NCBI GenBank assembly: GCA_964354255.1
Contig: CAYGYX010000021.1
Span: 1 to 30,167, forward strand
DNA length: 30,167 nt
Direction: 5' to 3'
Origin: VGBK01 sp964354255
GTDB taxonomy: Bacteria > Actinomycetota > Acidimicrobiia > Spongiisociales > UBA11373
The notes beneath the pieces are model-generated. The model ran no database searches, was not told the DNA's origin, and saw only the letters and a program-made list of their open reading frames with translations. This document shows, in pieces, positions 7,147 through 15,809 of this stretch (its first letter is position 1; every line of letters starts with the position of its first letter). The position numbers and the translations under genes were made by a program.

Positions 7147-9249
7147 TCAGTCGGACAGGGCCTCCATCAGCCACTCCGGGCGGGCGGGCGCCTCCCCGTT
7201 CGACAACATCGCCCGCCACTCCTCGTCGGTGAGCCGCTCACCTCGCGGCACCCAGAACTCGTAGAAGGCGTAGGTGGCGCCGACGGCCACCTGGAAGGTG
7301 CCTTCGTCGTTGGGCACCAGCACGTAGATGGTGTCGAAGCCTCCGGTGGCGACCTGCAGGGCGTCGGTGGGGTTCGAGAAGATGTCGGTCACCACCGGCG
7401 CCTGGCTTTCGGGGTCGGCGGCGAATCCACCGGCTCCGGCACCCTCGGGTTCCCCCTCGCCTGCGGAGAGCCAGAGCACCTCGAACTCGCTGCCGATGGC
7501 GGCCAGCCAGTCGTTGTCGGCGGTGGAGATGGGGAGTCCCGCCAGCTCATCCCGGGCGATGCTGCCGAAGCGCTCCAGCATGGTGATGAGTCGCTCGAGG
7601 AGGGCCCCCGTGTCGTCGGGCAGCAGGTCACGGTCGACCAGGCCGGCCTGGAGGAGGCGGGCCGCCTGGGCCATGCGCTCGAAGGGCACCGGGTCGGGTT
7701 CCACCCAGTGGCGGGGCGGGGCCGGTGGCAGCGGGGCGTCGCCCTCGGCGAAGGCCTCCTTGGAGTAGAGCACGGTGTCGTGCTTCAACTCGGCGTACGA
7801 GCCGAAGCCCCCCTGGTGCGCCCGGGCCGCCCAGGCCTCGGTCTGCATGTAGTCGGGGAACGCGGCGCCGTGGGGCTGCCACATCGGCAGGATGGCGTAC
7901 AACCAGGCGTCGTAGACGGTGCCACCCCAGTCGTCGAGGGGACGGTCGGCCACCAGGGCTCGGAGGGCGGCGACCTGGTCCTCGTACTCGGGGTACTCGG
8001 CGGGAACGCCCGCCTCCCGCTGCCGCTCCAGGGCCCACTCGGACCCGAAGGCGGCGGCCACGTCGAGCACCGAGGCCTCGAGCCGCTGCCACACCTGGGG
8101 ATGCACCAACTGATCGAGCAGGAAGGAGTCGAGCACGAAGCGGGCCCCCATCGTCCGCACCGACGCCTTCTCGGCGTCGATGAGCACCGGCCGGGTGGCG
8201 CGCAGGTGGTCGGCGACCGCGGCGAGCACGGCGTCGTCGGTCAGCACCGCCGGATCGCCGGCTGCTTCCGGAGCCGCCGCGGCGAGCGCCGCCATCAGCT
8301 CCACCGGGGTGTAGTCGTCGGCGGCGCCGACCAGGAACGAGGTGGTCTCGTAGACCCGCTGCCAGGTATCGAGCCGGGCCGGGTTGCCGGTGATCAGTCG
8401 GCTCAGCAGCACCGCCCGGCGCAGGGCGTCGGGTGACTCCAGCGGGAAGGGGGTGGCACCGAGCTGAGCCATCGCCCGGAAGTACCGGGTGAGGTCGGCG
8501 CTGCGGGTGTAGTGGCCGCGCGGGGCGAAGAGGGTGTAGTCGACCTCGACCCCCAGGGTGGGAGAGGTCGCCGACGCGGTGTGGAGTTCCGCCAGGGCCA
8601 CTTCCTCGGCGGCCCGGGCCCCGATCTCGCCGACATCGAGGCTGAGCAGGGCGGCCGTGGCCTCCAGATGCTGGGCCACGTCGTCGGCGGCGGTGGCGAG
8701 GGGGGAACCGTCCAGATCGGCCCGCTGTGCCCGGGCCGCCTCGACCAGGTCGGCGACCAGCGATTCAGCCAGGGGGAGCAGTTCTTGCTCCTCGGTGTCC
8801 CGCAGCGCCTTGGAGAACACCAGGTGCCACTCGTGGTACCCGGCGTCGGTAGTGACGTAGACCGCGCCGTCGGCGTAGCGGGCGGTGTAGGAGTAGATGG
8901 GGTGGAGGAGCGTGTTGGGCCAAGAGGGATCGACGGCGAAGCCGGCGCCCACGATGCGCCCCCGGAGCTCTTCCGGCACCTTGAAGTCCCAGAAGACCCC
9001 GTCGAGCGAGGTCGGGTGATCGGGGAGCACGGTCGGGGCGCCCCCCAGCAGGGGGACGGCCTCGAAGGCGCCGAAGGCCGCCTTGGAGGGGAGGCCGGTG
9101 GGGAGGGGCGCACCCTCGCCGGGAATGGTTGTGGTCGTTGTGGTCGTCGTTGGGGCGGCCGTGGTGGTGGCCTCTTCAGCCTGGCCCGTGCAGGCGCCGA
9201 ACAAGGCGAAGGCGATCAGGACGAGGGAGAGACGGGAAAGACGGCACAC
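7147..9249 (-). CDS. DUF3160 family lipoprotein
   Basis: A 700-residue exported protein. The signal peptide ends in the lipobox LFGAC with Cys20, and a Thr-rich linker (TTTAAPTTTTTTTTIPGEG) tethers the rest to the membrane. The remainder resembles DUF3160 throughout: FWDFKVPEELRGRIVGAGFA near the start, YVTTDAGYHEWHLVFSKALR, then FAPRGHYTRSADLTRYFRAM, and near the C-terminus IYVLVPNDEGTFQVAVGATY and ERLTDEEWRAML. The family function is not established. Length is about what is usual for the family. The GTG at 9249 is supported by GAGGAG 5 bases upstream. The upstream lipoprotein gene (9322-10608) is 72 bases away on the same strand, so the two may be co-transcribed. Confidence 0.88.
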   Translation of the reverse strand: MCRLSRLSLVLIAFALFGACTGQAEEATTTAAPTTTTTTTTIPGEGAPLPTGLPSKAAFGAFEAVPLLGGAPTVLPDHPTSLDGVFWDFKVPEELRGRIVGAGFAVDPSWPNTLLHPIYSYTARYADGAVYVTTDAGYHEWHLVFSKALRDTEEQELLPLAESLVADLVEAARAQRADLDGSPLATAADDVAQHLEATAALLSLDVGEIGARAAEEVALAELHTASATSPTLGVEVDYTLFAPRGHYTRSADLTRYFRAMAQLGATPFPLESPDALRRAVLLSRLITGNPARLDTWQRVYETTSFLVGAADDYTPVELMAALAAAAPEAAGDPAVLTDDAVLAAVADHLRATRPVLIDAEKASVRTMGARFVLDSFLLDQLVHPQVWQRLEASVLDVAAAFGSEWALERQREAGVPAEYPEYEDQVAALRALVADRPLDDWGGTVYDAWLYAILPMWQPHGAAFPDYMQTEAWAARAHQGGFGSYAELKHDTVLYSKEAFAEGDAPLPPAPPRHWVEPDPVPFERMAQAARLLQAGLVDRDLLPDDTGALLERLITMLERFGSIARDELAGLPISTADNDWLAAIGSEFEVLWLSAGEGEPEGAGAGGFAADPESQAPVVTDIFSNPTDALQVATGGFDTIYVLVPNDEGTFQVAVGATYAFYEFWVPRGERLTDEEWRAMLSNGEAPARPEWLMEALSD

Positions 9250-9254
9250 GAGCG

Positions 9255-9260
9255 CTCCTC
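9255..9260 (-). promoter_or_regulatory. Shine-Dalgarno of the DUF3160 gene
   Basis: GAGGAG on the minus strand lies 5 bases before GTG 9249, supporting this start and a leadered mRNA, unlike the leaderless genes nearby. Confidence 0.6.
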
Positions 9261-9321
9261 AGGGTGGTCCGCCCGCAGTGTCGGCGGGGCCCAATGGGGC
9301 GGCAAGGGTCGATCGGCAGGT

Positions 9322-10608
9322 TCAGCCGGCCCGATCCAGCTGCACCGGGTCGAGGGCCCCGTCGCCGTCGACGTCGGCGCACCCGGGGGTGCCGGGGCCG
9401 GGCAGCTCGGCGATCGACCGCAGGCCGAGGCCCTCCCAGACTGCAGCGCCGGTGGCCACCACCTGCGGGTCGTCGAGCCCGGTGTAGGCGAGGGCCACTG
9501 CCCCGTCGCAAGCGGCGAGGGCCCCCACGGGGTGGGGGATGCGCCCGGCGGCCCAGAGCGGCTCCCAGGCGAGGTCGAACACCCCCAGGTGGGCGCTGCG
9601 CCCTAGGGAATCCACCGGCACGGCTCCCGGCCAGGTCTCGCCGACCGCATTGGGCCGGAAGGGATGGCGGTAAGCGGCGACGATGTCCTCGACCCCGTCG
9701 CCGGTGACGTCGCCGACCGCCGCCGTCGTCACGTCGCCGCCTCCGAAGGCTGAGGCATCGGTGGGGACCTCGCGCCTGGCCGGCTGCACCAGCCGGGCCA
9801 GTTCCCACCACTCGCCGTCGAGCAGGGCGGCGTCGCCCGCCGGGAGGTCCCAACCGGTGAAGTGGGCCCGCCGGTCGCCGGAGGTGGAGCGGCCCAGCCG
9901 GTAGGCGGCCACACCGGCGCCGTCGACGAGCACCTCGAGCAGGGTCCCGCGACGGCCTGCCGGATCGTCGCCGCCGGAGAGCAGTGGCCCCAGGCCCGAG
10001 GCGAGGACGCACCGGCGCCCGCCGGGAGACTCGACCACCTCGACGGGAGCATCGGCACCGGCCAACAGGACCACCACGTCGGCACCCAGGCGGGTCATGT
10101 CGCGGCCCGCGGCGGCCGCCGCGGCGGGGGGGCCGTCGAGCAGCACGATCGTCGCGTCGGCGGCGGGGTCGGCCAGGGTGAGCCGGGACCAGGCTCCGGC
10201 CCCGGCCTTGCCGGCGTCGGCGTAGAGCACGACCACTCGAAGGTCCCCGACCTGGTAGGCCCCGCCGGCAGGAGCAAGTGAGGCTTCGGCCGGGCCCAGC
10301 CTCGCGACGTAGGGCACCTCGTCCGCGGTCAGGACTGCGTCGAACCCGGCCCCGGCGAGCAGGTCGGCCGCGCCCGGCGCCGGAGCGGCGCGGAGCGGCC
10401 CGGCCAGGGCGAGGTCCGCGCCACGGACGACGAAGCGCATGTCGCGCAGGAGGCCCTCGGGGTCGGCGGCGGCGACGGCAGAGGCAGCGCCGCTCAAGTC
10501 CACGGCTCCGGCGACCAGGACGCGCACCGGGGCCGACCCATCCGGGGAAGGGGACGAGGCGCAGGCCGCTACCGGCAGCAGGCAGGCGGCGAGCAGGAGG
10601 CGGCGCAT
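9322..10608 (-). CDS. Lipoprotein with degenerate CapA-like domain plus FG-GAP-like motifs
   Basis: A 428-residue lipoprotein with signal lipobox LPVAAC (Cys16). Residues about 28-240 follow the layout of the CapA/PgsA metallophosphoesterase-like fold: VRVLVAGAVDLSG at the first strand, a helix then FVVRGADLALAGPL, then AADLLAGAGFDAVLTADEV, RDMTRLGADVVVLLAGADAP, and ASGLGPLL ahead of GTLLEVLVDGAGVAAYRLG. At the places where active members have metal-ligand motifs (GD, NLE, NNH, GHHPH) this protein has GAVD, LAGPL, TADE and LAGAD. It therefore looks catalytically dead. Residues 293-314 (VGDVTGDGVEDIVAAYR) and 409-423 (CADVDGDGALDPV) are Ca-binding FG-GAP/VCBS-like motifs. The CapA relationship is my reading of pattern order and needs a profile search. 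ATG 10608 has only a poorly spaced GGAGG. Confidence 0.75.
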   Translation of the reverse strand: MRRLLLAACLLPVAACASSPSPDGSAPVRVLVAGAVDLSGAASAVAAADPEGLLRDMRFVVRGADLALAGPLRAAPAPGAADLLAGAGFDAVLTADEVPYVARLGPAEASLAPAGGAYQVGDLRVVVLYADAGKAGAGAWSRLTLADPAADATIVLLDGPPAAAAAAGRDMTRLGADVVVLLAGADAPVEVVESPGGRRCVLASGLGPLLSGGDDPAGRRGTLLEVLVDGAGVAAYRLGRSTSGDRRAHFTGWDLPAGDAALLDGEWWELARLVQPARREVPTDASAFGGGDVTTAAVGDVTGDGVEDIVAAYRHPFRPNAVGETWPGAVPVDSLGRSAHLGVFDLAWEPLWAAGRIPHPVGALAACDGAVALAYTGLDDPQVVATGAAVWEGLGLRSIAELPGPGTPGCADVDGDGALDPVQLDRAG

Positions 10609-10692
10609 GCCTCCATGGTGGCATTCGGAGGAGGCCGGGTCTGCTCTCCGCGGCCGCCCGGGCAGGCGTCGAGCGTGTCCCCCGGGGGGCGC

Positions 10693-10698
10693 TAGCGT
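10693..10698 (+). promoter_or_regulatory. Putative -10 element, leaderless exonuclease gene
   Basis: TAGCGT lies 8 bases before GTG 10707, with no Shine-Dalgarno between them. The transcript would begin at or beside the start codon. No clear -35 was seen in the 10609-10706 divergent gap. Confidence 0.5.
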
Positions 10699-10706
10699 GC
10701 CTACCC

Positions 10707-11279
10707 GTGCCCGAGGCCTACATCTCCGTCGACGTCGAGACGGCGGGGCCGGTACCGCTCTCCTACTCCCTGCTCGCGCTCGGGGCCTGCCTGGTCGACG
10801 ACCCGACGGCCACCTTCTACGCCGAACTGCAACCCACGACGCTGGAGGCCGACCCGGTCGCGCTGGCGGTGAGCGGCCTCTCGCTCGACCACCTCGTCGC
10901 GCACGGCCTCGCGCCGGACGAGGTGATGCGCGCCTTCGCCGCCTGGGTGGAAGGGGTAGTGCCGATTGGTGATCGTCCGGTGTTCGCGGCTTTCAACGCC
11001 CCGTTCGACTGGATGTTCGTGACGGACTACTTCCGCCGGGCCGGGGTGCCCAACCCGTTCGGGCATGCCGCCCTCGACATCAAGGCCCTCTACATGGGGG
11101 TGACCGGCGAGCCCTGGGCGCGCACCACCATGGCCGAGGTGGGGGCCCGGTACGGCCTGGCCGGGGAGTTGCCCCATCACGCCCTCGAGGACGCCCTCAT
11201 CCAGGCCGAGCTGCTTCGTCGTATCCTCGCCGAAGGCGCCTCCCGCCACGCGTCAAGGAGTCTGCAACATGAGCCCTGA
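10707..11279 (+). CDS. DEDDh 3'-5' exonuclease (DnaQ/RNase T-like)
   Basis: A 190-residue single-domain exonuclease acting on single-stranded DNA or RNA 3' ends. All catalytic motifs are present: ExoI SVDVETAG with Asp9 and Glu11, ExoII FNAPFDW with Asp101, and ExoIII HHALEDA with His157 and Asp162 (HxAxxD, so DEDDh). There is no polymerase or UvrC-like domain. Length fits RNase T or stand-alone DnaQ-like proteins. The frame is open further upstream, but GTG 10707 places Met just before the first strand and follows a TAGCGT element by 8 bases. The 3' end overlaps the next ATG by 11 bases, so the two genes are probably co-translated. Substrate cannot be told from sequence. Confidence 0.88.
   Translation: MPEAYISVDVETAGPVPLSYSLLALGACLVDDPTATFYAELQPTTLEADPVALAVSGLSLDHLVAHGLAPDEVMRAFAAWVEGVVPIGDRPVFAAFNAPFDWMFVTDYFRRAGVPNPFGHAALDIKALYMGVTGEPWARTTMAEVGARYGLAGELPHHALEDALIQAELLRRILAEGASRHASRSLQHEP
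11255..11260 (+). promoter_or_regulatory. Shine-Dalgarno of the NTase-like gene
   Basis: AAGGAG lies 8 bases before ATG 11269, inside the end of the exonuclease gene. It supports this start and translation from a shared mRNA. Confidence 0.6.
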
Positions 11280-12594
11280 AACAACTCCCGCCGGCGATCT
11301 GGAGCGAATCGTCGCCTCTGCCCGCCGCCTCGGCGTGGAACTCGACGAGGGCGATGCCCTGCAGTGGCTCGGGGCCATCGCCGCCGCCCGGGAGAGCGGC
11401 CAGGTGGTCGTGGACGTCGACGCCGGGGTCTTTGGGCATCGCGTCTCCATGCTCGACTTCAGCCCGGCGGACCTGGCCCACTTCCGGGCGGTGGGGCGCC
11501 TGGTGGGCTTCGACGACTCCGCAGGCGTGGAGACGGCCCTGGCCCTGTCCGGTTCGGCGGCGCAGTCGAAGATCCAGACCTACCCGGGCGACTGCGACTA
11601 CTTCGAGCGGGTCAACATCCTCGCCCCCACCCGTGAGGACGCCTGCCGCCGCCTCGCCGCCCTCATGCGCGACAAGGCCCTGGCCACCCTGTCCGGGGAC
11701 ACCTACCGCCTCATCGAGGTCAAGTTCGGCAACTACCCGCAGGACGTCGAGCGGGAGGGGAGGCTCTGCCGGGCGGGGACGCCCATCGCCTGGAAGCCGG
11801 CGGAGATCGGGGCGGGCCGCCTGGCGGGGCGCACGACCGGGGGCGACCCGGTGGAGGTCACCTGGGACGATGTCGCCGCCGACCCCGGCTGGTGCAAGCT
11901 CGACTGGGTGGTGGCCGACCCGGTGCGCAACCAGGTGGCCAACGCCTCCAACATGCTCGACGTCACCTGGGAAGCCCCCGACGGGTCCATCACCCCGCTC
12001 GACGGCTACCTGGACCCCTACTTCCAGGAGGTCTACCTGGAGGCGGAGTCCGTGCCGGTCTTCTCGAAGCTGGTCAAGCACGTCTCCGCCGACGCCCTGG
12101 CCGAATACGTGGCGCAATTGGAGCGGGAGGTGCGCAAGTACGTGGGCCACGATCCCCGCAACTACGGCAAGGCGGCCAAGCGCATGTACAACGTCTTCCG
12201 GCTCAGCGGGCGCTACGAGGAGGCTGCCTTCCTGCGTGAGCTCTTCGACGAGCCCACCGCCGTCCTCTACCAGGTGCACGCCGTCATCCGCACGGTCGAG
12301 GAGGCGTCGGATCCGGGCTCGGCCATCTCCACTGACACGGTGCTGGCCCAGCTCGACGAGCTCATCATCGACGTGCTGCGGGCGCTGGAGGGGGCGGAGG
12401 AGGAGGAGATCGTGCGCCTCCTCCTCCAGCTACGGGACGCCATCTCCCGTGAAGGGCAGTCCGGCCGGCGCTCGGGGGCGGTGGAGGCGGCCCGGGAACG
12501 GGTCATCAACCTGGTCAACAACTTCTTCCACGACAAGCTGACCGGCCTGCCCTCGATCGCCGCTTACCTGGAGCAGATGACCGCCGCGGAGTGA
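11269..12594 (+). CDS. Uncharacterised protein with nucleotidyltransferase-like signature
   Basis: A 441-residue soluble protein that I do not recognise as a named family. Residues 93-113 read LSGSAAQSKIQTYPGDCDYF...: Gly95-Ser96, 11 residues, then Asp108-x-Asp110. This matches the pol-beta nucleotidyltransferase pattern hG[GS]-x(9-13)-Dh[DE]h. A third acidic residue could be Glu150 (YRLIEVKFG) or Asp212 (CKLDWVVADP). The N-terminal 60 residues contain a strand-rich segment (QVVVDVDAGVFGHRVSM). The C-terminal half (about 265-441) is mostly helical and acidic (GAEEEEIVRLLLQLRDA). Charge pattern and lack of signal or membrane segments indicate a cytosolic enzyme. It overlaps the exonuclease gene, suggesting a shared nucleic-acid role. 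The enzymatic call is inference. Confidence 0.7.
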   Translation: MSPETTPAGDLERIVASARRLGVELDEGDALQWLGAIAAARESGQVVVDVDAGVFGHRVSMLDFSPADLAHFRAVGRLVGFDDSAGVETALALSGSAAQSKIQTYPGDCDYFERVNILAPTREDACRRLAALMRDKALATLSGDTYRLIEVKFGNYPQDVEREGRLCRAGTPIAWKPAEIGAGRLAGRTTGGDPVEVTWDDVAADPGWCKLDWVVADPVRNQVANASNMLDVTWEAPDGSITPLDGYLDPYFQEVYLEAESVPVFSKLVKHVSADALAEYVAQLEREVRKYVGHDPRNYGKAAKRMYNVFRLSGRYEEAAFLRELFDEPTAVLYQVHAVIRTVEEASDPGSAISTDTVLAQLDELIIDVLRALEGAEEEEIVRLLLQLRDAISREGQSGRRSGAVEAARERVINLVNNFFHDKLTGLPSIAAYLEQMTAAE

Positions 12595-12603
12595 CCGCGC
12601 GAG

Positions 12604-13638
12604 CTAACGGCCGGACGCCCAGCCCGCATCGGGCTCGTAGCCGAAGCGCTCCAGGGCCGGCTGGGCCAGTTCGGCGAAGAGGGCACGATCGCGGGCGGTG
12701 AAGTAGTTGACCCAGTCGCCGGCGGTGCCCTTCCTCCGGCCGCTGCGCACGTCCATCTGCCCGGCGCTCCTCCCCCCGGACATCTGCTCGAAGGAAGTGC
12801 GCTCGATGACCTCGTCCACCAGCGCCGGCGTGTGCTCGGCGCCGATGAAGGAGAAGATCCGCTCGACGGCGGCGTGGCGGTCGGCGAGCAGGTCCTCGTA
12901 GCGGATGAGCAAGTACCGCTCACCCAACTGGCTGCGCAACCGGTCGTCGATGCCGGTGGCGACGACATTCCACGACTCGGCCCGCACCCGTAGATGATCG
13001 TCGGTGAACAGCCGGTCGGCCTCGCCGCGCAGTACCCCTTCGACGTTCTCCTTGACGACGCCCTCGGTCTCGCCGCCCTTGACCACCAGGTTCCGGTAGA
13101 CGTGGAAGAAGCCCGAGACGGCCACATCGCGGCCGTCGCGCACGATGTGGATGGCCCGGTAGTCCGGATGGGCCAGGTCGAGGTTGGGCAGGATGTCCTG
13201 GACGTCGCGGCCGCGGAGCAGGGCCAGCTTGTCGCCGAGATGGGTCAGCGAGGCCACCTCGACCTCGGCGGAGACCAGAGTGGCGGCCAGCAGGTAGTCG
13301 TCGACCACGCGCCACAAGGCCGGGCCGAGGCGTGCCGGCTCCAGGCCGAACCGGAACGAGGTGTGCTGGCCCCAGCTCGCCATGACCCGCTCGTTGAGCA
13401 GGTGGCGCAGGATCGGCGTGTAAGGGGCGGTCTTCTCCACGAGCTTGCGCTCCCCGCGGAGGAAGATGCCGGGGTGGGAGCTGAGGATGCGGCCCAGCCA
13501 GGTGGTGCCCGACTTGCCCCGCCCGATCACCAGGAAGCGGCGGAGATGGCTCATCTGGAGCATGACCTGGAGCTGCCGCCGCAGCAGCTCCTCGTCTACC
13601 CGCAGGGGTCCCTTCTCCGGCTGAGGTTCGGGCACCAC
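12604..13638 (-). CDS. Sulfotransferase (PAPS-dependent, Sulfotransfer_1 type)
   Basis: A 344-residue cytosolic sulfotransferase that should move sulfate from PAPS to a hydroxyl acceptor. The 5'-phosphosulfate loop is GKSGTTWL (41-48). The 3'-phosphate site is IVRDGRDVAVSGF (about 164-176), with Arg and Ser in register. The C-terminal RKGTAGDWVNYFT matches the RKGxxGDWKNxFT motif of classical sulfotransferases. It is the last and best-preserved of four sulfotransferase-type genes on this strand. It has its own TAGCCT element 7 bases before GTG 13638 and no Shine-Dalgarno, so it may be expressed separately from the four-gene run upstream. The acceptor is unknown. Confidence 0.9.
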   Translation of the reverse strand: MVPEPQPEKGPLRVDEELLRRQLQVMLQMSHLRRFLVIGRGKSGTTWLGRILSSHPGIFLRGERKLVEKTAPYTPILRHLLNERVMASWGQHTSFRFGLEPARLGPALWRVVDDYLLAATLVSAEVEVASLTHLGDKLALLRGRDVQDILPNLDLAHPDYRAIHIVRDGRDVAVSGFFHVYRNLVVKGGETEGVVKENVEGVLRGEADRLFTDDHLRVRAESWNVVATGIDDRLRSQLGERYLLIRYEDLLADRHAAVERIFSFIGAEHTPALVDEVIERTSFEQMSGGRSAGQMDVRSGRRKGTAGDWVNYFTARDRALFAELAQPALERFGYEPDAGWASGR

Positions 13639-13645
13639 GCGCCGG

Positions 13646-13651
13646 AGGCTA
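13646..13651 (-). promoter_or_regulatory. Putative -10 element, leaderless sulfotransferase gene
   Basis: TAGCCT on the minus strand ends 7 bases before GTG 13638, with no Shine-Dalgarno. It lies in the 43-base gap after the glycosyltransferase gene. Confidence 0.5.
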
Positions 13652-13681
13652 GCCGATGGGCACCCCAGCGAGACCCGCCCT

Positions 13682-15805
13682 TCAGGCGTGGAGAGGGGAG
13701 CGGAAGGAGCCCATCCAGCCTTGCATCTCCGCCGCGTCGGGCGCCGTGATCAAGGGATCCGCGACGGCCGGCCGCGGCGAGGAGACGAACTCAGCGTAGA
13801 GAGCCTCGTACGAACCGGCCATGTCGGAGAGGGTGGGCAGAGCCCGGCCGATGGCGGCCGCCTGCTGCCTGAGTTCGGCGAGGGCGGCGGGCGCGGCGAA
13901 GAGGCCGCGCAGCGTCGCGGCCACCGCGCCCGGGTCCCACGGGTCCACCACCAGCCCGCCGCCATGTGCCCGGATCCGCTCCCCGATGGCACCCAGGTTC
14001 GAGCCGATCACCGGTAGTCCCAACCGCCAGGCTTCCGAGAGGGTGTACGAGTAGGTCTCCGCCCACGGGGAGAGCAGCAGCACCAGGTCGATTCGTGACT
14101 CGGCCAGTAGCTGCGGCAGATCCTCGCGCCGATAGGTGCCGTGCAGCACCACCTGGCGGCGGGGCCGGGAGCCGAACCGCTCTCGTCCGAGCAGATGCCA
14201 GGTCACCCCGTCCTCGGCGAGTGCATCGATGACCTGTTCGAGCAGGCCGTCGCCCTTGTGCCGTCCTCCGTAACCGAGCACGGCCACCTGCCGCCGGGGC
14301 CCGTCGGCGGCAGGTGGCAGGGGCTCACCGGGCGGGACACCGTGCGGGCGCACTCTGATCGACGGTTCGAGTTCCGGGAAGCTGGAGACCAGCACGCGGC
14401 GGGCGGCGGCGGAAGGGGTGATGAGGAGATCGGCCCGGCCGAGGAGAGACCGGTAGATGTCCCGCCATTCGGCCACGAAGAGGCCGGCCAGCCGCCGTGC
14501 CCGCTCCTCGCAGCCGGCACACGGCGGTCCTTCTGGCAGGCTGGTGCACGGGGTACCCGACTCGGCGTCGAGCAGCTGGGCCGCCGGGCAGAGGGGGAAG
14601 TAGTCGTGCAGGGTCCAGACCACCGGGACGGCCTCCCGGGCGGCCCCATAGAGCAGGGCGTCGACGAAGTCCAGCGGGGCCCGCATGGTGTGCTGGAGGT
14701 GGATCAGGTCTATCCCGGTGGCCAGGAGGCGCTCCACCCAGGCCTTTGGGTCGGAGGCGGCGCCGAACTGGATGGGGAACTGGAGCACCATCCCCTCTTC
14801 GGGCCGCCATTGGATGGTGCCCCGGCCGGCGTCGTCGAAGCTGAGCACCACCGGATCGACCCTGGCGCCGAGCGCGTCGATGAGGTCGCCGGCGTGCAGT
14901 TCGGTGCCGCCGATCACTCCCGACCAGAGCGGGTTGTGCGCCAGGTAGAGGAGGCGCCGCCGGCCGGGCGTTTTGCTGCGGCGCAGGAGCTCGATGCCGA
15001 AACGCGCCTGCACCCCCCACAGCGGGTTCCGCTCTATGAAACCGCGGATCACGTCGTGGTAGGCCGGCCAGCGCTGGCTGATGCGGTCCAGATTGCCCGG
15101 CAGGTTGCCGCTGCCCGACTCGGCAAAGGAAACGCCGCCTTCGTGCCGGACGAAGACCGTGTCGCAGAGCAGGTTGAGGAACCCGTGGTCCCGCATGCGG
15201 GAGGCGAGGTCGTTCTCCTCCCCGTAGCCCGTTCCGAACAAGCCCTCGTCGAAGTAGCCGCAGGCAGCCAGCGCGTCCCGGCGCAGGTAGACGCAGAACC
15301 CCACTGAGGTGGGGAGCTCCAGCCATTCGCCCGTCCCCGCAACAACGGCTACCTGGTCGAGGAAGGCGGTATCCATCCCCGCCGGGAAGCGGTTGGCCAC
15401 CAGCCACTGCGGTACCGAGCAGATGGTGGCGTTGTCCGACAGTGGGGTCACCGACCCCACCCGAGCGGAGCTGTGGGCCAGGCTCGCCAGGCGCTCCAGC
15501 CAGCCGGGGGGGACCTCGGTGTCGCTGTTGAGGAGCACGACGTCCCCCGGCGCCTCCTGCATTGCCAGGTTGCAGTTGCGGACGAACCCCAGGTTCTCCG
15601 GGCGGCGGGCTACTACCACCCGCGGGTCGGCGGCGGCGAAGGAGGCGAGCAGCCCGGGCAGGCGGGGGTCGGGACTGGCGTCATCGGCCAGGACGATCCG
15701 CACGTGCGAACCGGGGGTGTTGACGGCGACGGAGGCCAGGCAGCGGGCGACGGCGTCGTGGCCGTTGTAGACCGGGATGATCACGTCGATCGGAAGCCGG
15801 GGCAC
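13682..15805 (-). CDS. Bifunctional glycosyltransferase (GT2 + GT4-like)
   Basis: A 707-residue protein with two glycosyltransferase domains. The N-terminal GT-A domain (about 5-260) begins IDVIIPVYNGHDAVARCL and has the nucleotide-binding pair in LADDASPDP (41-42) and a DxD-like NSDTEVPPGWLE (about 93-104). The C-terminal GT-B domain (about 290-690) begins RRLLYLAHNPLWSGVIGGTE. It also contains VVWTLHDYFPLCP, a Cys cluster (CTSLPEGPPCAGC), YGGRHKGDGL, and the donor-site motif SPWAETYSYTLSEAWRLG, which has the EX7E-type acidic pair. No membrane segment is seen. The GTG at 15805 is 4 bases from the stop of the preceding sulfotransferase gene, so expression is coupled. It probably adds sugars to the glycan that the neighbouring enzymes sulfate. 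Donor and acceptor are unknown. Confidence 0.9.
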   Translation of the reverse strand: MPRLPIDVIIPVYNGHDAVARCLASVAVNTPGSHVRIVLADDASPDPRLPGLLASFAAADPRVVVARRPENLGFVRNCNLAMQEAPGDVVLLNSDTEVPPGWLERLASLAHSSARVGSVTPLSDNATICSVPQWLVANRFPAGMDTAFLDQVAVVAGTGEWLELPTSVGFCVYLRRDALAACGYFDEGLFGTGYGEENDLASRMRDHGFLNLLCDTVFVRHEGGVSFAESGSGNLPGNLDRISQRWPAYHDVIRGFIERNPLWGVQARFGIELLRRSKTPGRRRLLYLAHNPLWSGVIGGTELHAGDLIDALGARVDPVVLSFDDAGRGTIQWRPEEGMVLQFPIQFGAASDPKAWVERLLATGIDLIHLQHTMRAPLDFVDALLYGAAREAVPVVWTLHDYFPLCPAAQLLDAESGTPCTSLPEGPPCAGCEERARRLAGLFVAEWRDIYRSLLGRADLLITPSAAARRVLVSSFPELEPSIRVRPHGVPPGEPLPPAADGPRRQVAVLGYGGRHKGDGLLEQVIDALAEDGVTWHLLGRERFGSRPRRQVVLHGTYRREDLPQLLAESRIDLVLLLSPWAETYSYTLSEAWRLGLPVIGSNLGAIGERIRAHGGGLVVDPWDPGAVAATLRGLFAAPAALAELRQQAAAIGRALPTLSDMAGSYEALYAEFVSSPRPAVADPLITAPDAAEMQGWMGSFRSPLHA

Positions 15806-15809
15806 TTCG

